Shown: positions 16,721 through 25,927 of the stretch, piece after piece | How positions within the stretch are numbered: position 1 is the first letter of the stretch | Layout of the letters: the number at the start of each line of letters is the position of its first letter | DNA from: an uncultured bacterium | Lineage (GTDB): Bacteria; Actinomycetota; Thermoleophilia; Solirubrobacterales; 70-9 | DNA length: 64,000 nucleotides | Reading direction: 5' to 3' | Assembly: GCA_903901855.1 (NCBI GenBank) | Contig: CAIUSP010000024.1 | Coordinates: forward strand, 38,061-102,060 | Made by a program: the position numbers and the translations under genes | The notes under the pieces: model-generated | What the model was told of the DNA's origin: nothing | Database searches by the model: none | What the model saw: only the letters and a program-made list of their open reading frames with translations

Positions 16721-18216
16721 GCGACTCGCTGGAACTCGCTCTGTTGATCGTCTCGGGCTTGCTCGTCGGAGGTGGGTTGCTGGCGGCGGACCGCAGACTC
16801 CGCTGGGGATCGATGCTCCTCGCCCTCCTCTTCGCCTTCGTCCTGATCTGCGGGCTTGCGTGGGACGGTCCACTGGCGGATCTCCGGGAATCCACGGCCC
16901 GGCTGGCGATCCTAGCCGTGGTTGGTCTGGCGCTCCTCGGAGCGCTCGCGTGGCTCTTCAGACGTCACGTGATCGCCCTGCCACTCCTGCTGGTGGCAGC
17001 TTTGCCCTTCCGGATACCGGTCGAGCTCGGTGGGGATACCTCGAACCTGCTGATCCCGCTCTACCTGGTGATCGCCTCCGCGGTGATCGCAGCATTCTGG
17101 GACTCCGTCAACTCTCGCAAGCCGGGCCCTGCCGGACTCTCCTCCCGGCCCCTCGATCTGGTGCTGGGGGCTGCCGTGATCCTCTATGCGCTCCAGGCGA
17201 TCTGGTCGGTCGATATTCCATCTGCGGCACAGGTCGTCGCATTCTTCCTCGTACCGTTCGCCGCGCTGTACGCGTCGCTGGTCGGGATCGAGTGGCGAAG
17301 GGAGGTGGTGATGAAGTGTCTGCTCATCGTCGCCGTCCAGGCCGTCCTCTTCGCCGCCATCGCAATCGTCCAGACCGCGATCGGAGAGATCTTCTGGAAC
17401 CCGGCTCTGATCGCGTCGAACGACTTCCATCTCTACTTCCGTGCCAATTCGTTGTTCTGGGACCCCAACATCTACGGTCGCTATCTCGCTCTGGCGCTGT
17501 TACTCGGCGTTTCCTGTCTGGTCTGGATCGGCGACAGGCGGCGTAGCATCCTCTTCTCTCTGGGCCTCGCCTTCCTCTGGGTGGGCCTGCTGTTCGCATG
17601 GTCCCAGTCGAGCTTCATCTCGCTGGTGGTCGGTCTCCTCGTCTTGGTGGCGTTGAGGTACGACCTCCGTTGGGCCGTGGTCGCAGCACCGCTAGCCGTT
17701 CTCGCGATACTCGCGGCGGTGTTCCTCGGGGCTGATCGCGACGATTCCCGTGGCGCTGCAGCGGCTGCGACCAGTGGCAGGACGAGCCTCGTTTCAGGAG
17801 GTCTGGCGCTCGCGGTGGATCGCCCTGTCGCTGGCTGGGGTTCGGGCTCCTTCTCGCGGGCCTTCGCCGAACGCGAAGGTCTCGATCTAGACCAGACTTC
17901 GGTCTCTCACAACGAGGCCATCACCATCGCCGCGGAGCAGGGCGCACTGGGCCTCGCGGCCTACGCACTGGTTCTGTTGACCGCACTCTGGACGCTCTTC
18001 GGCGGTCTGCGGTCCCTGGCACCGGGCCTCGGGGGCACTCCACCGACCGGCGGGAAGCCGCTCCTGACTCTCCAGGCCCGGATGGGACTGTCCGCAGGCT
18101 TTTGCCTGCTCTTCGCTCACACCATGGGCTATGCGGGATTCCTCACCGATCCGCTGACCTGGGCTCTCTTGGCCCTGGCGGCGGCATTCGGGGGTCGTTC
18201 GCTCGACCGGGGTTGA
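16717..18216 (+). CDS. O-antigen ligase/polymerase-like membrane protein (Wzy/WaaL superfamily)
   Basis: 499 residues and about 11-12 membrane helices. The signature region sits in the large periplasmic-side loop: WDPNIYGRYLALAL, then RPVAGWGSGSF and SHNEAITIAAEQGALGLAAY, which is the Wzy_C pattern (RP..G.G...SHN....AEQG..G). Members either polymerise lipid-linked repeats or ligate finished chains. With a flippase and a priming sugar transferase in the same locus, a polymerase role fits. GTG start overlaps the preceding stop (GTGA); longer upstream readings overlap the previous gene and are not credible. Confidence 0.88.
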   Translation: MSDSLELALLIVSGLLVGGGLLAADRRLRWGSMLLALLFAFVLICGLAWDGPLADLRESTARLAILAVVGLALLGALAWLFRRHVIALPLLLVAALPFRIPVELGGDTSNLLIPLYLVIASAVIAAFWDSVNSRKPGPAGLSSRPLDLVLGAAVILYALQAIWSVDIPSAAQVVAFFLVPFAALYASLVGIEWRREVVMKCLLIVAVQAVLFAAIAIVQTAIGEIFWNPALIASNDFHLYFRANSLFWDPNIYGRYLALALLLGVSCLVWIGDRRRSILFSLGLAFLWVGLLFAWSQSSFISLVVGLLVLVALRYDLRWAVVAAPLAVLAILAAVFLGADRDDSRGAAAAATSGRTSLVSGGLALAVDRPVAGWGSGSFSRAFAEREGLDLDQTSVSHNEAITIAAEQGALGLAAYALVLLTALWTLFGGLRSLAPGLGGTPPTGGKPLLTLQARMGLSAGFCLLFAHTMGYAGFLTDPLTWALLALAAAFGGRSLDRG

Positions 18217-18222
18217 GGATCG

Positions 18223-19788
18223 ATGAGCGGCTATCTGAGGAGGCTCGCAACCACCGGCGCCGCGTACACCTCCTCGAGCGTGCTTTCGAAATTGATCGCG
18301 GTGGCTTTGCTGCCGCTCTACACCCGTTATCTCACCCCTGCTGACTATGGGGCCGCAGAGGTCCTGATCACCACGGTGATCGCTGCCAGCATCATCATCC
18401 GGCTCGGAATGACCGAGGCGATGATGCGGTTCTTCTACCGGGAGGACGAGAACCCGAATCGCGTCGTGGCGAGTGGCTTCGTCTTGTTGTTCACATCGGC
18501 AACCGTCTCTCTCGCGCTTGCCTTCCCGTTCGCGGACGAGATCTCGAGTCTGCTGCTCGACCGATCCGACCCGGCGCTCGCGAGGATCGCTGTCTTCGGA
18601 CTCTGGATCTACACCATGTACGACTTCTGTCTGACCCTGTTCAGGCTCGACGAGCGCGCCAAGGCATACCTCGTCGTCACCGTCTCGAATGTCGCGCTGA
18701 CGATTCCCCTGACCGTGTATCTGGTCGTGTTCCGCGGCGAGGGTGCCCAGGGTCTCCTGCTCGGCCAGTACCTGAGCGGCGGCGCCTTTCTGCTTGCGCT
18801 GCTCGCGGTACAGTCGCGTCGGATATTCGCCCGTCCGGATCTAGGGCTGCTGCGGAGGATGCTGCGGTTCGGGTTCCCGACCATGCCGGCGGAGTTGTCC
18901 CTCTACTCGCTCAATTTCATCGACCGCCTGATGTTGGTCAGGCTCGCCAGCCTGGCCGACGCAGGTCTCTATTCGCTCTCGGTCAAATTCGCTCAGGGGG
19001 TCACCGTTCTGGTCAAGGGTTTCCAGCTCGCCTGGCCGCCTCTCGCCTACAGCATCCGCGACGAGGACGAGGCGGCCCGCACCTACGCCGTGATCGTGAG
19101 CTGGTTCGTGGCCGGTTGCAGTCTGGTCGTAGCGGCCCTCTGGCTCTTCTCTCCGTGGATCGTGCGGTTGCTGGCTGCGCCGCGTTTCTTCGCCTCCTAC
19201 GAGGCGGTAGGTCTGGTCTCTCTCGGGATGATGCTGTTCGCGCTCTACCTGGTCCTGGTGGTCGTACTCGGGCGTACGGGAAGGACCGAGTTCAGCTTCC
19301 CTGCGACGGTCGCCGGCACCGCGGCGAACGTGGGACTGAACCTCGTGTTGATCCCGCGCTTCGGAATCGTCGGCGCGGGAGTCGCGCTGGTTTGTTCATA
19401 CGCGATCACCCTGGCGATCATGTTCGTAGTCACGCAGCGACTGTTTCCGGTGCCCTACGAGTGGCCCCGCCTGCTGCAGGTCCTGGTGCTCGCATCAGGA
19501 CTCGTGGCGGCCGGGACCATGCTCACGCCAATCGACGGCATTGCCTCCTTCGCGATTCGGCTCGGCTTGCTCGCTGCCTACCCTTCCGTTCTCTTCCTGA
19601 CCGGGTTCCTCCATGATCACGAACGCGCCGCCGCGGTCGATCTGCTGAGACCCTCGGCGGTCCTGAAGAGGCTCTCGTCCCTGCGTGCGGTCGAGTCCGA
19701 CGACCAGGCTCAGGCAGGCGGTCGGGGTCCGAGCGTGACCAGTGAGGTGATCGAGGCCGAGTCCCGCGACGAGGATGCGATCACCTGA
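18223..19788 (+). CDS. Lipid-linked oligosaccharide flippase (Wzx/MATE-like polysaccharide exporter)
   Basis: 521 residues with about 14 membrane helices and the polysaccharide-synthesis signature at the N-terminus (YTSSSVLSKLIAVALLPLYTRYLT-type start: helix 1 with LLPLYTRYLTPADYG). The C-terminal half contains SLYSLNFIDRLMLVRLAS and GTAANVGLNLVLIPRFGIVGAG, typical of Wzx. It would flip undecaprenyl-linked repeat units outward before polymerisation. The cytoplasmic tail of about 55 residues is acidic. ATG start 6 bases after the ligase stop. Which glycan it moves cannot be told. Confidence 0.92.
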   Translation: MSGYLRRLATTGAAYTSSSVLSKLIAVALLPLYTRYLTPADYGAAEVLITTVIAASIIIRLGMTEAMMRFFYREDENPNRVVASGFVLLFTSATVSLALAFPFADEISSLLLDRSDPALARIAVFGLWIYTMYDFCLTLFRLDERAKAYLVVTVSNVALTIPLTVYLVVFRGEGAQGLLLGQYLSGGAFLLALLAVQSRRIFARPDLGLLRRMLRFGFPTMPAELSLYSLNFIDRLMLVRLASLADAGLYSLSVKFAQGVTVLVKGFQLAWPPLAYSIRDEDEAARTYAVIVSWFVAGCSLVVAALWLFSPWIVRLLAAPRFFASYEAVGLVSLGMMLFALYLVLVVVLGRTGRTEFSFPATVAGTAANVGLNLVLIPRFGIVGAGVALVCSYAITLAIMFVVTQRLFPVPYEWPRLLQVLVLASGLVAAGTMLTPIDGIASFAIRLGLLAAYPSVLFLTGFLHDHERAAAVDLLRPSAVLKRLSSLRAVESDDQAQAGGRGPSVTSEVIEAESRDEDAIT

Positions 19789-19843
19789 GAACTGAACCGG
19801 CGTTGCCGGGGTTTGGCCGCTGTGGAGGGGAGAATGGACACAG

Positions 19844-21013
19844 ATGAATCTCTCTGCGGAGAATCCGATCGCCGTCCAGGTCGTGGATCCACCGGCCTTC
19901 ACGCCGCCTTACGATCACGCCCTGTGTGGAGGGCTGGCTGACGCAGGTGTAGAGGTCGAACTGGTGACCAGCCGGTTCTCGCACGGACCGGTTCCCGAGG
20001 CGCGTGGCTATTTGGTCCAGGAGCGCTTCTATCGCACCGCCGACCGTTTCGGTGGGATCCATCCGCTGATCCGGCGTGGTTTGCGAGCTGCCGAGCACGT
20101 TCCGGAGATGCTCTCCTATTCGAGGTCACTGAGGAAGCCCGGGGCCCCCGACATCGTCCACTGGCAGTGGCTGCCGTTGCCCGGCGTCGACTCACACCTG
20201 CTCGGCTCTCGGCACCCACGTGTGTTCACCATGCACTGGCGACTCCCCGAGGCGGGGAGTCGAATCGGTCGGCAGCTCTCGAATCTGCTGACCCGGTTCG
20301 ATGCGGTCGTCTCCCACACCGACCACGGAGCTCGGAGATTGGTGGAGGATTTCGGTGTGCCATCGGAGAGGATCGAGGTGATACCTCACGGCGCACTCGA
20401 CTACCTGACCCGGCAGGCCAACGAGGCCCCGCTGCCAACTGAACTCGCGCAGGTCGACGCACCGGTAATCCTCGCCTTTGGGCTGGTCCGTCCCTACAAA
20501 GGTTGCGACCTGCTGATCCAGGCGATGGATCAGGTTCCCGATGCCGAACTCTGGGTGGTCGGCAAGCCGATGATGGCGATGGATGGACTCAGGGAACTCG
20601 CCGCCGCGCGACCTGGTCGAGTCCGCTTCGTCGAGCGTTTCGTTCCCGATCAGGAGATCCCCGCCTTCATGCGCCGCGCGGATCTGGTCTGTCTGCCCTA
20701 TCGCAACATCGAGCAGTCGGGAGTCCTCTATGCGGCCCTCGCCTTCGGCAAACCTCTGGTGCTGAGCGACGTCGGCGGTTTCCCCGAGATCGCTGCCGAT
20801 GGGGCAGCGCGGCTGCATCCAGCGGGAGACGCCGAGGCTCTGGGGAGGTTGCTGGCCGAGCTCCTGGCTTCTCCGGACGAACTCCGCGCCCTCGCGGAGG
20901 CCTCCCTCGAACTGGCGGAAGGAAGGTACGCATGGAGCCGAATCGGTGTGCAGACGGCCGATCTCTACGGGCGACTCCTCGATACCGGGGGCGGATCCCC
21001 CGATAATCGCTGA
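19844..21013 (+). CDS. Glycosyltransferase family 4 protein
   Basis: 389 residues, soluble GT-B fold. N-terminal acceptor domain with PPYDHALCGGLADAGVEVELVTS; C-terminal donor domain with ILAFGLVRPYKGCDLLIQA, then FVERFVPDQEIPAFMRRADLV and the E-x7-E-type PYRNIEQSGVLYAALAFGKPLV, ending in sugar-nucleotide binding DVGGFPEIA. It adds a sugar to the growing lipid-linked unit from an NDP-sugar; the sugar is not predictable. Next gene begins one base after its stop. Confidence 0.92.
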   Translation: MNLSAENPIAVQVVDPPAFTPPYDHALCGGLADAGVEVELVTSRFSHGPVPEARGYLVQERFYRTADRFGGIHPLIRRGLRAAEHVPEMLSYSRSLRKPGAPDIVHWQWLPLPGVDSHLLGSRHPRVFTMHWRLPEAGSRIGRQLSNLLTRFDAVVSHTDHGARRLVEDFGVPSERIEVIPHGALDYLTRQANEAPLPTELAQVDAPVILAFGLVRPYKGCDLLIQAMDQVPDAELWVVGKPMMAMDGLRELAAARPGRVRFVERFVPDQEIPAFMRRADLVCLPYRNIEQSGVLYAALAFGKPLVLSDVGGFPEIAADGAARLHPAGDAEALGRLLAELLASPDELRALAEASLELAEGRYAWSRIGVQTADLYGRLLDTGGGSPDNR

Positions 21014-21014
21014 G

Positions 21015-22151
21015 ATGGCACTGGAGATCCTCTTCTGGCTTTCGATCGGGCTGATCTTCTACGCCCATCTCGGCTACCCGCTTTGTCTCGCGATCCTCGA
21101 TCGCCTGCGCGGGACCACCGACGATCGGACTGATCTCAGCCCTTCACAGACCCCGCCGCAGGTCAGTCTGATCATCGCCGCCTACGACGAGGAGGAGGTG
21201 ATCGAGGAGAAGGTCGCCAATGCGCTCGCCCTCGACTATCCACGCGAGTCCCTCGAGGTGATCGTCGCTTCCGACGGATCGAAGGACCGAACGGTCGATC
21301 TCGCCAGGTCCGCGGGAGCGGATCTGGTGCTCGACCTGACCCGGGGAGGGAAGGTCGCTGCGTTGAATCAGGCTGTGGCCGCCTCGAGCGGAGAGATCCT
21401 CGCCTTCTCCGATGCCAACAGCAGCTGGCGCTCGGACGCGCTGCGGCGCCTGCTCAAAGGGTTCGCGGATCCACAGGTTGGTTACGTCTGCGGTCAGGTT
21501 CGCTTCTCCGGTGGCGATGGGGGAAACCAGGAGGGGCTCTATTGGCGGTACGAGATGGCCGTGCGCGAGATGGAGTCGCGCCTCGCCGGGATCACCGCGG
21601 GTAACGGTGGGATCTACTCCGTGCGTCGCGAGGCCTACTTGGACCTCCATCCCTCCAGAGGGCAGGACCTCTCCTTCCCGTTCGAGTTGACCAAGCGCGG
21701 CTGGCGTCCGATCTACGAGCCTTCCGCGATAGCCGAGGAACTGATGGCTCCCACGATCGAGGGAGAGTTTCGCCGGAAGCGGAGGATGATGTGGGGGGTC
21801 TGGGACGCGATGTTCGGCTGGGGGATGCTCTCTCCCCGCGGATACAGCCCTCTCTACTACTGGGAGATCGTCTCACACCGACTCTGCCGCTACCTCACCC
21901 CGTGGCTGCACTTGATCGCGCTGGCAACCAACGTCGCCTTGCTCGGCTCGGGGATCGTCTATTCGATCACCTTCGCCGCTCAGATCGCCCTCATCCTGCT
22001 GGGGCTGATCGGCTGGCAGACCGGCTTCCGTCCCGGCAAGATCGCCTTCTACTACCTCACCGTCACCTCCTCGATCGCCGCGGGTGCCTGGGACCGGGTT
22101 CGCGCCGGCAAGGTGCCGATCGGCTGGGAGAAGGTGGAGGGAACCCGATGA
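21015..22151 (+). CDS. Membrane glycosyltransferase family 2 protein
   Basis: 378 residues. An N-terminal helix (2-22), a GT2 domain with SLIIAAYDEEEVIEEKV, VIVASDGSKDRT, the metal-site FSDANS (DAN in place of DxD) and GQDLSFPFELTKRGW, then R-R-K-R-R-M and three C-terminal helices. Similar to processive or polyprenyl-linked transferases of the locus type. ATG at 21015 is the natural start because the longer open frame overlaps the GT4 gene. It ends in an ATGA overlap with the next gene. Confidence 0.9.
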   Translation: MALEILFWLSIGLIFYAHLGYPLCLAILDRLRGTTDDRTDLSPSQTPPQVSLIIAAYDEEEVIEEKVANALALDYPRESLEVIVASDGSKDRTVDLARSAGADLVLDLTRGGKVAALNQAVAASSGEILAFSDANSSWRSDALRRLLKGFADPQVGYVCGQVRFSGGDGGNQEGLYWRYEMAVREMESRLAGITAGNGGIYSVRREAYLDLHPSRGQDLSFPFELTKRGWRPIYEPSAIAEELMAPTIEGEFRRKRRMMWGVWDAMFGWGMLSPRGYSPLYYWEIVSHRLCRYLTPWLHLIALATNVALLGSGIVYSITFAAQIALILLGLIGWQTGFRPGKIAFYYLTVTSSIAAGAWDRVRAGKVPIGWEKVEGTR

Positions 22152-22825
22152 CGACCAGCGACCGCCACGGGCTTCCCCTCTCGATCAATTTCCTGATCGC
22201 CTCGATGACCTTGGTCCTGCTCTCTCCGGTTCTATTGCTCTGCCTGCTGGCGATCCGTCTCACCGGACGTGGACCCGTCTTCTATCGCCAGCCGAGGGCC
22301 GGTCTGAACGGTCGCCCGTTCGTGCTCTGGAAATTGCGGACGATGGCCCAGGGCTCCGATCCGGTGGGCGTGGGAGAGGCCGTGACCGCAGCGGATCCTC
22401 GTGTGACCCGTGTCGGCCGTGTGCTCAGGGCTCTCTCGCTGGACGAGCTGCCGAACCTTTTCAACGTCCTCTCTGGCGAGATGGCGATCGTCGGACCCCG
22501 ACCGACGCTCCCGGCACAGATCGATCTCTACACACCTCACCAGCGGCACAGACTCGATGTAAGGCCCGGGCTGACGGGGTGGGCCCAGGTCAACGGACGA
22601 GCCGGAATCCCGTGGGAGGAGCGGATAGAACTCGATGTCTGGTACGTGGAGAACCGGTCCGTCGCTCTCGACCTGAGGATCTGCCTGTTGACCATTCCGT
22701 CGCTGCTGCACCGTCGCCGCTCGCAACACCTCGCAGTCGATCCCTATGCCGGATCCACTCCTGATTCTCCCCTCCGCAAGGCGGCGGAGCAGGAGAGAGA
22801 TGCCGACCCTTCGAGCCGTCCCTGA
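22148..22825 (+). CDS. Priming sugar transferase (undecaprenyl-phosphate phosphoglycosyltransferase)
   Basis: 225 residues: one membrane-inserted helix (about 14-38), then the bacterial sugar transferase core with FYRQPRAGLNGRPF, WKLRTM, LSLDELPNLFNVLSGEM, IVGPRPT and RPGLTGWAQVNGR. These monotopic enzymes transfer a sugar-1-phosphate to undecaprenyl phosphate and so start the repeat unit. The product of the 4,6-dehydratase upstream is a plausible donor after amination. ATG overlaps the GT2 stop (ATGA). Confidence 0.95.
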   Translation: MTTSDRHGLPLSINFLIASMTLVLLSPVLLLCLLAIRLTGRGPVFYRQPRAGLNGRPFVLWKLRTMAQGSDPVGVGEAVTAADPRVTRVGRVLRALSLDELPNLFNVLSGEMAIVGPRPTLPAQIDLYTPHQRHRLDVRPGLTGWAQVNGRAGIPWEERIELDVWYVENRSVALDLRICLLTIPSLLHRRRSQHLAVDPYAGSTPDSPLRKAAEQERDADPSSRP

Positions 22826-22830
22826 TGATC

Positions 22831-22836
22831 TAGGCT
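22831..22836 (+). promoter_or_regulatory. Candidate -10 box (TAGGCT) before the GNAT gene
   Basis: TAGGCT, the same hexamer as at lipA, thiE and the glycosidase-like gene, starts 6 bases after the sugar transferase stop and ends 17 bases before the ATG at 22854. It supports that ATG as the translation start. Confidence 0.4.
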
Positions 22837-22853
22837 CATCGAGGTTCAATCTG

Positions 22854-23390
22854 ATGGCACGAGGAATCTCACTTAGGCCGTTCCGGCCCGAAGACGCGGA
22901 GGCAGTGCATCGCTGGTTCAACAGTCCTGCAGCAACCGTGAACCTGCTCGAGCACCGCGAGAACTTCACCCTCGAAGATGCGAGAGCGTGGGTGGAGCGC
23001 GCCATGGATGAGTCCGGCGATGATCGCAAGTGGGCGGTCGAACTGGAGGGCATCGACGAGCCAGTCGGATACACGGCGCTCTACGGAGTACTGCGGGAGA
23101 CCGCTCCCGAACTCGGAACCGTGATCGGAGACGACAGAGCCCGCGGGCACGGGGTGGGCAGGGAGGCTGAACGTCTGACCAACCTCAAGGCCTTCGAAGA
23201 GTTCGGCGCCCACAAGGTATACGGCAGGATCCCCGCGACCAACGAAGCCGCGAAGAAAGCCGTCATCTACAACGGCTGGAAGCAGGAGGGCGTACTGCGC
23301 AATCACGTCCGACACGGCGATGAATTGGTCGATGTAGAGATCTGGGGAGGATTCCACGAGGATATGCCCGATCCGCCGACGGACGGTTGA
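22854..23390 (+). CDS. GNAT-family N-acetyltransferase (RimJ/RimL type)
   Basis: 178 residues from this ATG. Pattern of Acetyltransf_3: strand 1 ISLRPFRPEDAEAVHRWF, central TVIGDDRARGHGVGREAERL (acetyl-CoA pyrophosphate loop R-x-x-G-x-G), and NEAAKKAVIYNGWKQEG. An ATG at 22800 preceded by aggag would add 18 residues but overlaps the previous gene; the TAGGCT box favours 22854. In a glycan locus such enzymes often acetylate the 4-amino group of a dideoxy sugar, which would fit the dehydratase here, but protein or small-molecule acetylation is equally possible. Confidence 0.85.
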   Translation: MARGISLRPFRPEDAEAVHRWFNSPAATVNLLEHRENFTLEDARAWVERAMDESGDDRKWAVELEGIDEPVGYTALYGVLRETAPELGTVIGDDRARGHGVGREAERLTNLKAFEEFGAHKVYGRIPATNEAAKKAVIYNGWKQEGVLRNHVRHGDELVDVEIWGGFHEDMPDPPTDG

Positions 23391-23391
23391 G

Positions 23392-24345
23392 GTGACCGCT
23401 CAGACGAGTTCCGGTGCGCCTGCTCTGACAGCCGACTCGGGGAAGTCCGCCAGCGAACCCGAGAACTTCTTCCGCAGCCCTGAGTTCTTCAGCGCCGAGG
23501 GCGTCACCCATTCGCTGACGCTCACCGAAGGCGGCCCCGTGCTCCCCCTGCTGGTCAGAGAGATCCCCGGCGTCGGGATGCTCGACGCCGTTTCTCCCTA
23601 CGGCTACCCGGGAGCTGCCAACGCCGCCGCCGGCCCGGTCGACGCAACCACCCTCGATTGGAAGCCCAGCGGGCTCGTCAGCGTTTTCGTCAGAGACGCC
23701 ATCGGCAGACCTCCCTCGCTCACTGGCGGCAGCGAGCGCTCACGGGTCTGGATCTCCGATCCGGCCCGGGAGAGTGGTGTGCGCAAGCGCCTGAGGGAGC
23801 AGATCCGTCGCAACCTGCGCCGGGGCTGGGACCTCGAGGTGGTGCACGGACCCGAGGTCACCCCCACTCAGTTGGCCGGCTTCTCGCGCGCATACGCCGA
23901 GACGATGTCACGGACCGCCGCATCTCCCCGTTACCTCTTCGAGGATTCCTACTTCGAGACGCTCCTCGGCAGCCAAGCGGCCTGGCTCGTCATCGCGAGC
24001 AATCAGTCAGAGATCATGGCCGGGGCGATCGCGGTCCGCAGTGACGGGATCCTGCACTACTTCCTCGGCGGCACGGCGGAAGCGGGGTTGGCCGACTCTC
24101 CGATGAAGAACCTCTTCGACTCGATGATCGGGCTCTCCAACGAGATCGGACTTCCTCTGAATCTCGGGGGCGGCGTGACCCCGGATGACTCTCTCGATCG
24201 GTTCAAGCGAGGGTTCGCAAACGACGATCTCCCGTTCGTCACCCACGAGTTGGTCTGCGACGCTGAGGCCTACGAACGACTCTCCGACGAGAGTGTTGCC
24301 GAACGGGCCGGGAGCTTCTTCCCCGCTTATCGCTTCGTCGGCTGA
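23392..24345 (+). CDS. FemAB-like / BioF2-type acyltransferase
   Basis: 317 residues, GTG start one base after the GNAT stop. The fold is that of the double-GNAT FemAB family: substrate half with AVSPYGYPGAAN, a basic helix (RKRLREQIRRNLRRGWDLEV), then SRAYAETMSRTAASPRYLF and a C-terminal GNAT half with MAGAIAVRSDGILHYFLGGT and SPMKNLFDSMIG. Relatives add amino acids to peptidoglycan or acylate exopolysaccharide sugars. It closes the glycan locus, and its TGA directly abuts the stop of metF. Substrate unknown. Confidence 0.8.
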   Translation: MTAQTSSGAPALTADSGKSASEPENFFRSPEFFSAEGVTHSLTLTEGGPVLPLLVREIPGVGMLDAVSPYGYPGAANAAAGPVDATTLDWKPSGLVSVFVRDAIGRPPSLTGGSERSRVWISDPARESGVRKRLREQIRRNLRRGWDLEVVHGPEVTPTQLAGFSRAYAETMSRTAASPRYLFEDSYFETLLGSQAAWLVIASNQSEIMAGAIAVRSDGILHYFLGGTAEAGLADSPMKNLFDSMIGLSNEIGLPLNLGGGVTPDDSLDRFKRGFANDDLPFVTHELVCDAEAYERLSDESVAERAGSFFPAYRFVG

Positions 24346-25260
24346 TCAGCTGACTTCGGCAGCCAGATCACCCTCGGCGTGTTCCCACGGCCTCGAGGCC
24401 CTGAGCGAGGCGAGTATCGAGCGCGTCGCGTACGAGCGGTTCAGAGAGTAGAAGTGGATCCCCGGGGCGCCCCGCCGCATCAGATCGGTGGCCTGTTGTG
24501 AGGCGTAGGCGACTCCCAACTCCGCTTCCGCCTCGGTGTCGCCGCCCAGCGCAAGCATCGACTCGCGCAACGGATCCGGGATCGAGGCTTTACACAGCCC
24601 GGCCATACGTTCTATCGCCGAGTAGCTGGAGATGGGCATCAATCCGGGGATTATCGGTACCTCGATTCCCGCCTTTCTGGCCGCTGACACGAAATCGAAG
24701 TAGAGGTCGTTGTCGAAGAAGAGCTGCGTGATCAGGAAGCTGGCACCGCTGTCCACCTTGACGCGCAGATAAGCGAGATCCTCGTCGAGGCTCGCGGCCT
24801 CCGGATGGACCTCCGGAAAGCAGCTCGCTCCGATTGCGATCTGTGGGTACTGAGTCGAGATCAGCTCGGCGAGCTCCGCAGAGCCACTTAGACCACCTTC
24901 GACGGGTTCGAACTCGCCTTCCCCCCGCGGCGGATCTCCCCTGAGAGCAAGAACGTTCTCGATTCCAGCTTCGTCGAGCCGGTCGAGGATCGCACGCAGG
25001 CCCTCGGTGCTTTCACCCACGCAACTCAGATGGGCCATCGCATCGAAGCCAAGATCTCGCTTGATCGTGGTCACGGTCTCGAGGGTGCCATCGCGTGTCG
25101 CTCCAACCGCTCCGTAGGTGACGGAGAAGAAGTCGGGTTGGAGCACAGCGAGTTCCTCGACCGTCTCGAGCATTGCCTGACGGGCCTGCTCGTCTTTCGG
25201 GGGGAATAGCTCGACCGAGAACGAGGGCTCCGGACCTTCCAGTTGTCTGTCGATTCGCAT
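24346..25260 (-). CDS. metF: Methylenetetrahydrofolate reductase
   Basis: 304 residues. MetF reduces 5,10-methylene-THF to 5-methyl-THF with a flavin, feeding methionine synthesis. Seen: FSVELFPPKDE near the N-terminus (the catalytic Glu is in this strand), SVTYGAVGATRDGT, AHLSCVG, LALRGDPP and FLITQLFFDNDLYFDF. Full length for the bacterial form. It lies 27 bases downstream of the histidine-phosphatase gene on the same strand, possibly read from the tRNA-Ala promoter region. The stop meets the FemAB-like stop head-to-head (TGATCA). Confidence 0.96.
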   Translation of the reverse strand: MRIDRQLEGPEPSFSVELFPPKDEQARQAMLETVEELAVLQPDFFSVTYGAVGATRDGTLETVTTIKRDLGFDAMAHLSCVGESTEGLRAILDRLDEAGIENVLALRGDPPRGEGEFEPVEGGLSGSAELAELISTQYPQIAIGASCFPEVHPEAASLDEDLAYLRVKVDSGASFLITQLFFDNDLYFDFVSAARKAGIEVPIIPGLMPISSYSAIERMAGLCKASIPDPLRESMLALGGDTEAEAELGVAYASQQATDLMRRGAPGIHFYSLNRSYATRSILASLRASRPWEHAEGDLAAEVS

Positions 25261-25287
25261 CTCGATGATGGTAGGCGCAAGGCGCCG

Positions 25288-25926
25288 TCAGCTGCGACGG
25301 GTTGCGTCCAGTGTCGACGCCGGTGTGGGTGACTTGACCAGAGGAACGGCGTTCCAGTGAGCAATCGCAGGTCTTCCGTGTTCCACCCCGATTACCGAAA
25401 GCGAAGCAGTTCCCAGGGTGAGTGCTCTGCCCGACTCCGCGCCGAGTCCAAGCCAGCACCCAGCCAGGGCTCGAAAGCAGTGAGCGTGCCCGAACATGGC
25501 GATCCGTTTGCCGCTCATCCCCCGCAATTCGTCCAGCAGGGGCTCCAGCCGCTGTCCGATACCGGTTGGATCCTCTCCGTTCGGGCAGCCATCCCGGAAC
25601 AGGAACCACTCTGGCCGGTCACGCTGGATCTCCACGGTCGTCAGACCTTCGTAGTCGCCGTAGTCCCACTCGCGCAGACGTTGGTCGATTTCGGGCTCGA
25701 AGCCGGCCAGTTCGGCGGTCTCGACCGCCCTGCTTGCCGGACTGGAGAGCACCAGATCGAAGTCGATACCTTCGAAGCTCGGAAGCAGTTCACGCGCCTG
25801 CTCTCTTCCCCGTTCGGTCAGCGGGATGTCGGTCGATCCCGTGTGCTGCCGGCTGACCGTCCACTCCGTTTCCCCATGCCTCGCCAGCCACAGCTCGGGC
25901 GGCGGTGTGTCCAGGACATCGGTCAA
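25288..25926 (-). CDS. Histidine phosphatase family protein (phosphoglycerate mutase-like)
   Basis: 212 residues. Branch-1 histidine phosphatase: LARHGETEWTVSRQHTG (catalytic His in RHG), PLTERGREQA, SSPASRAVETAEL, LREWDYGDYEG and the second His in MFGHAHCFRAL. Such enzymes remove phosphate from sugars or metabolites; true dPGM activity is not indicated. The only workable start is TTG at 25926, because later codons would remove the RHG motif, and this leaves just one base to the 3' end of tRNA-Ala upstream, with no room for a normal ribosome site. Confidence 0.9.
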   Translation of the reverse strand: MTDVLDTPPPELWLARHGETEWTVSRQHTGSTDIPLTERGREQARELLPSFEGIDFDLVLSSPASRAVETAELAGFEPEIDQRLREWDYGDYEGLTTVEIQRDRPEWFLFRDGCPNGEDPTGIGQRLEPLLDELRGMSGKRIAMFGHAHCFRALAGCWLGLGAESGRALTLGTASLSVIGVEHGRPAIAHWNAVPLVKSPTPASTLDATRRS

Positions 25927-25927
25927 G

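Noticed and set aside
20799..21014. Longer N-terminus for the GT2 gene (and similar extensions for the sugar transferase, lipB, purC, hspR and dnaJ)
   Set aside because: The extensions overlap the preceding genes in another frame and show no family similarity, while an ATG fits the family start in each case.
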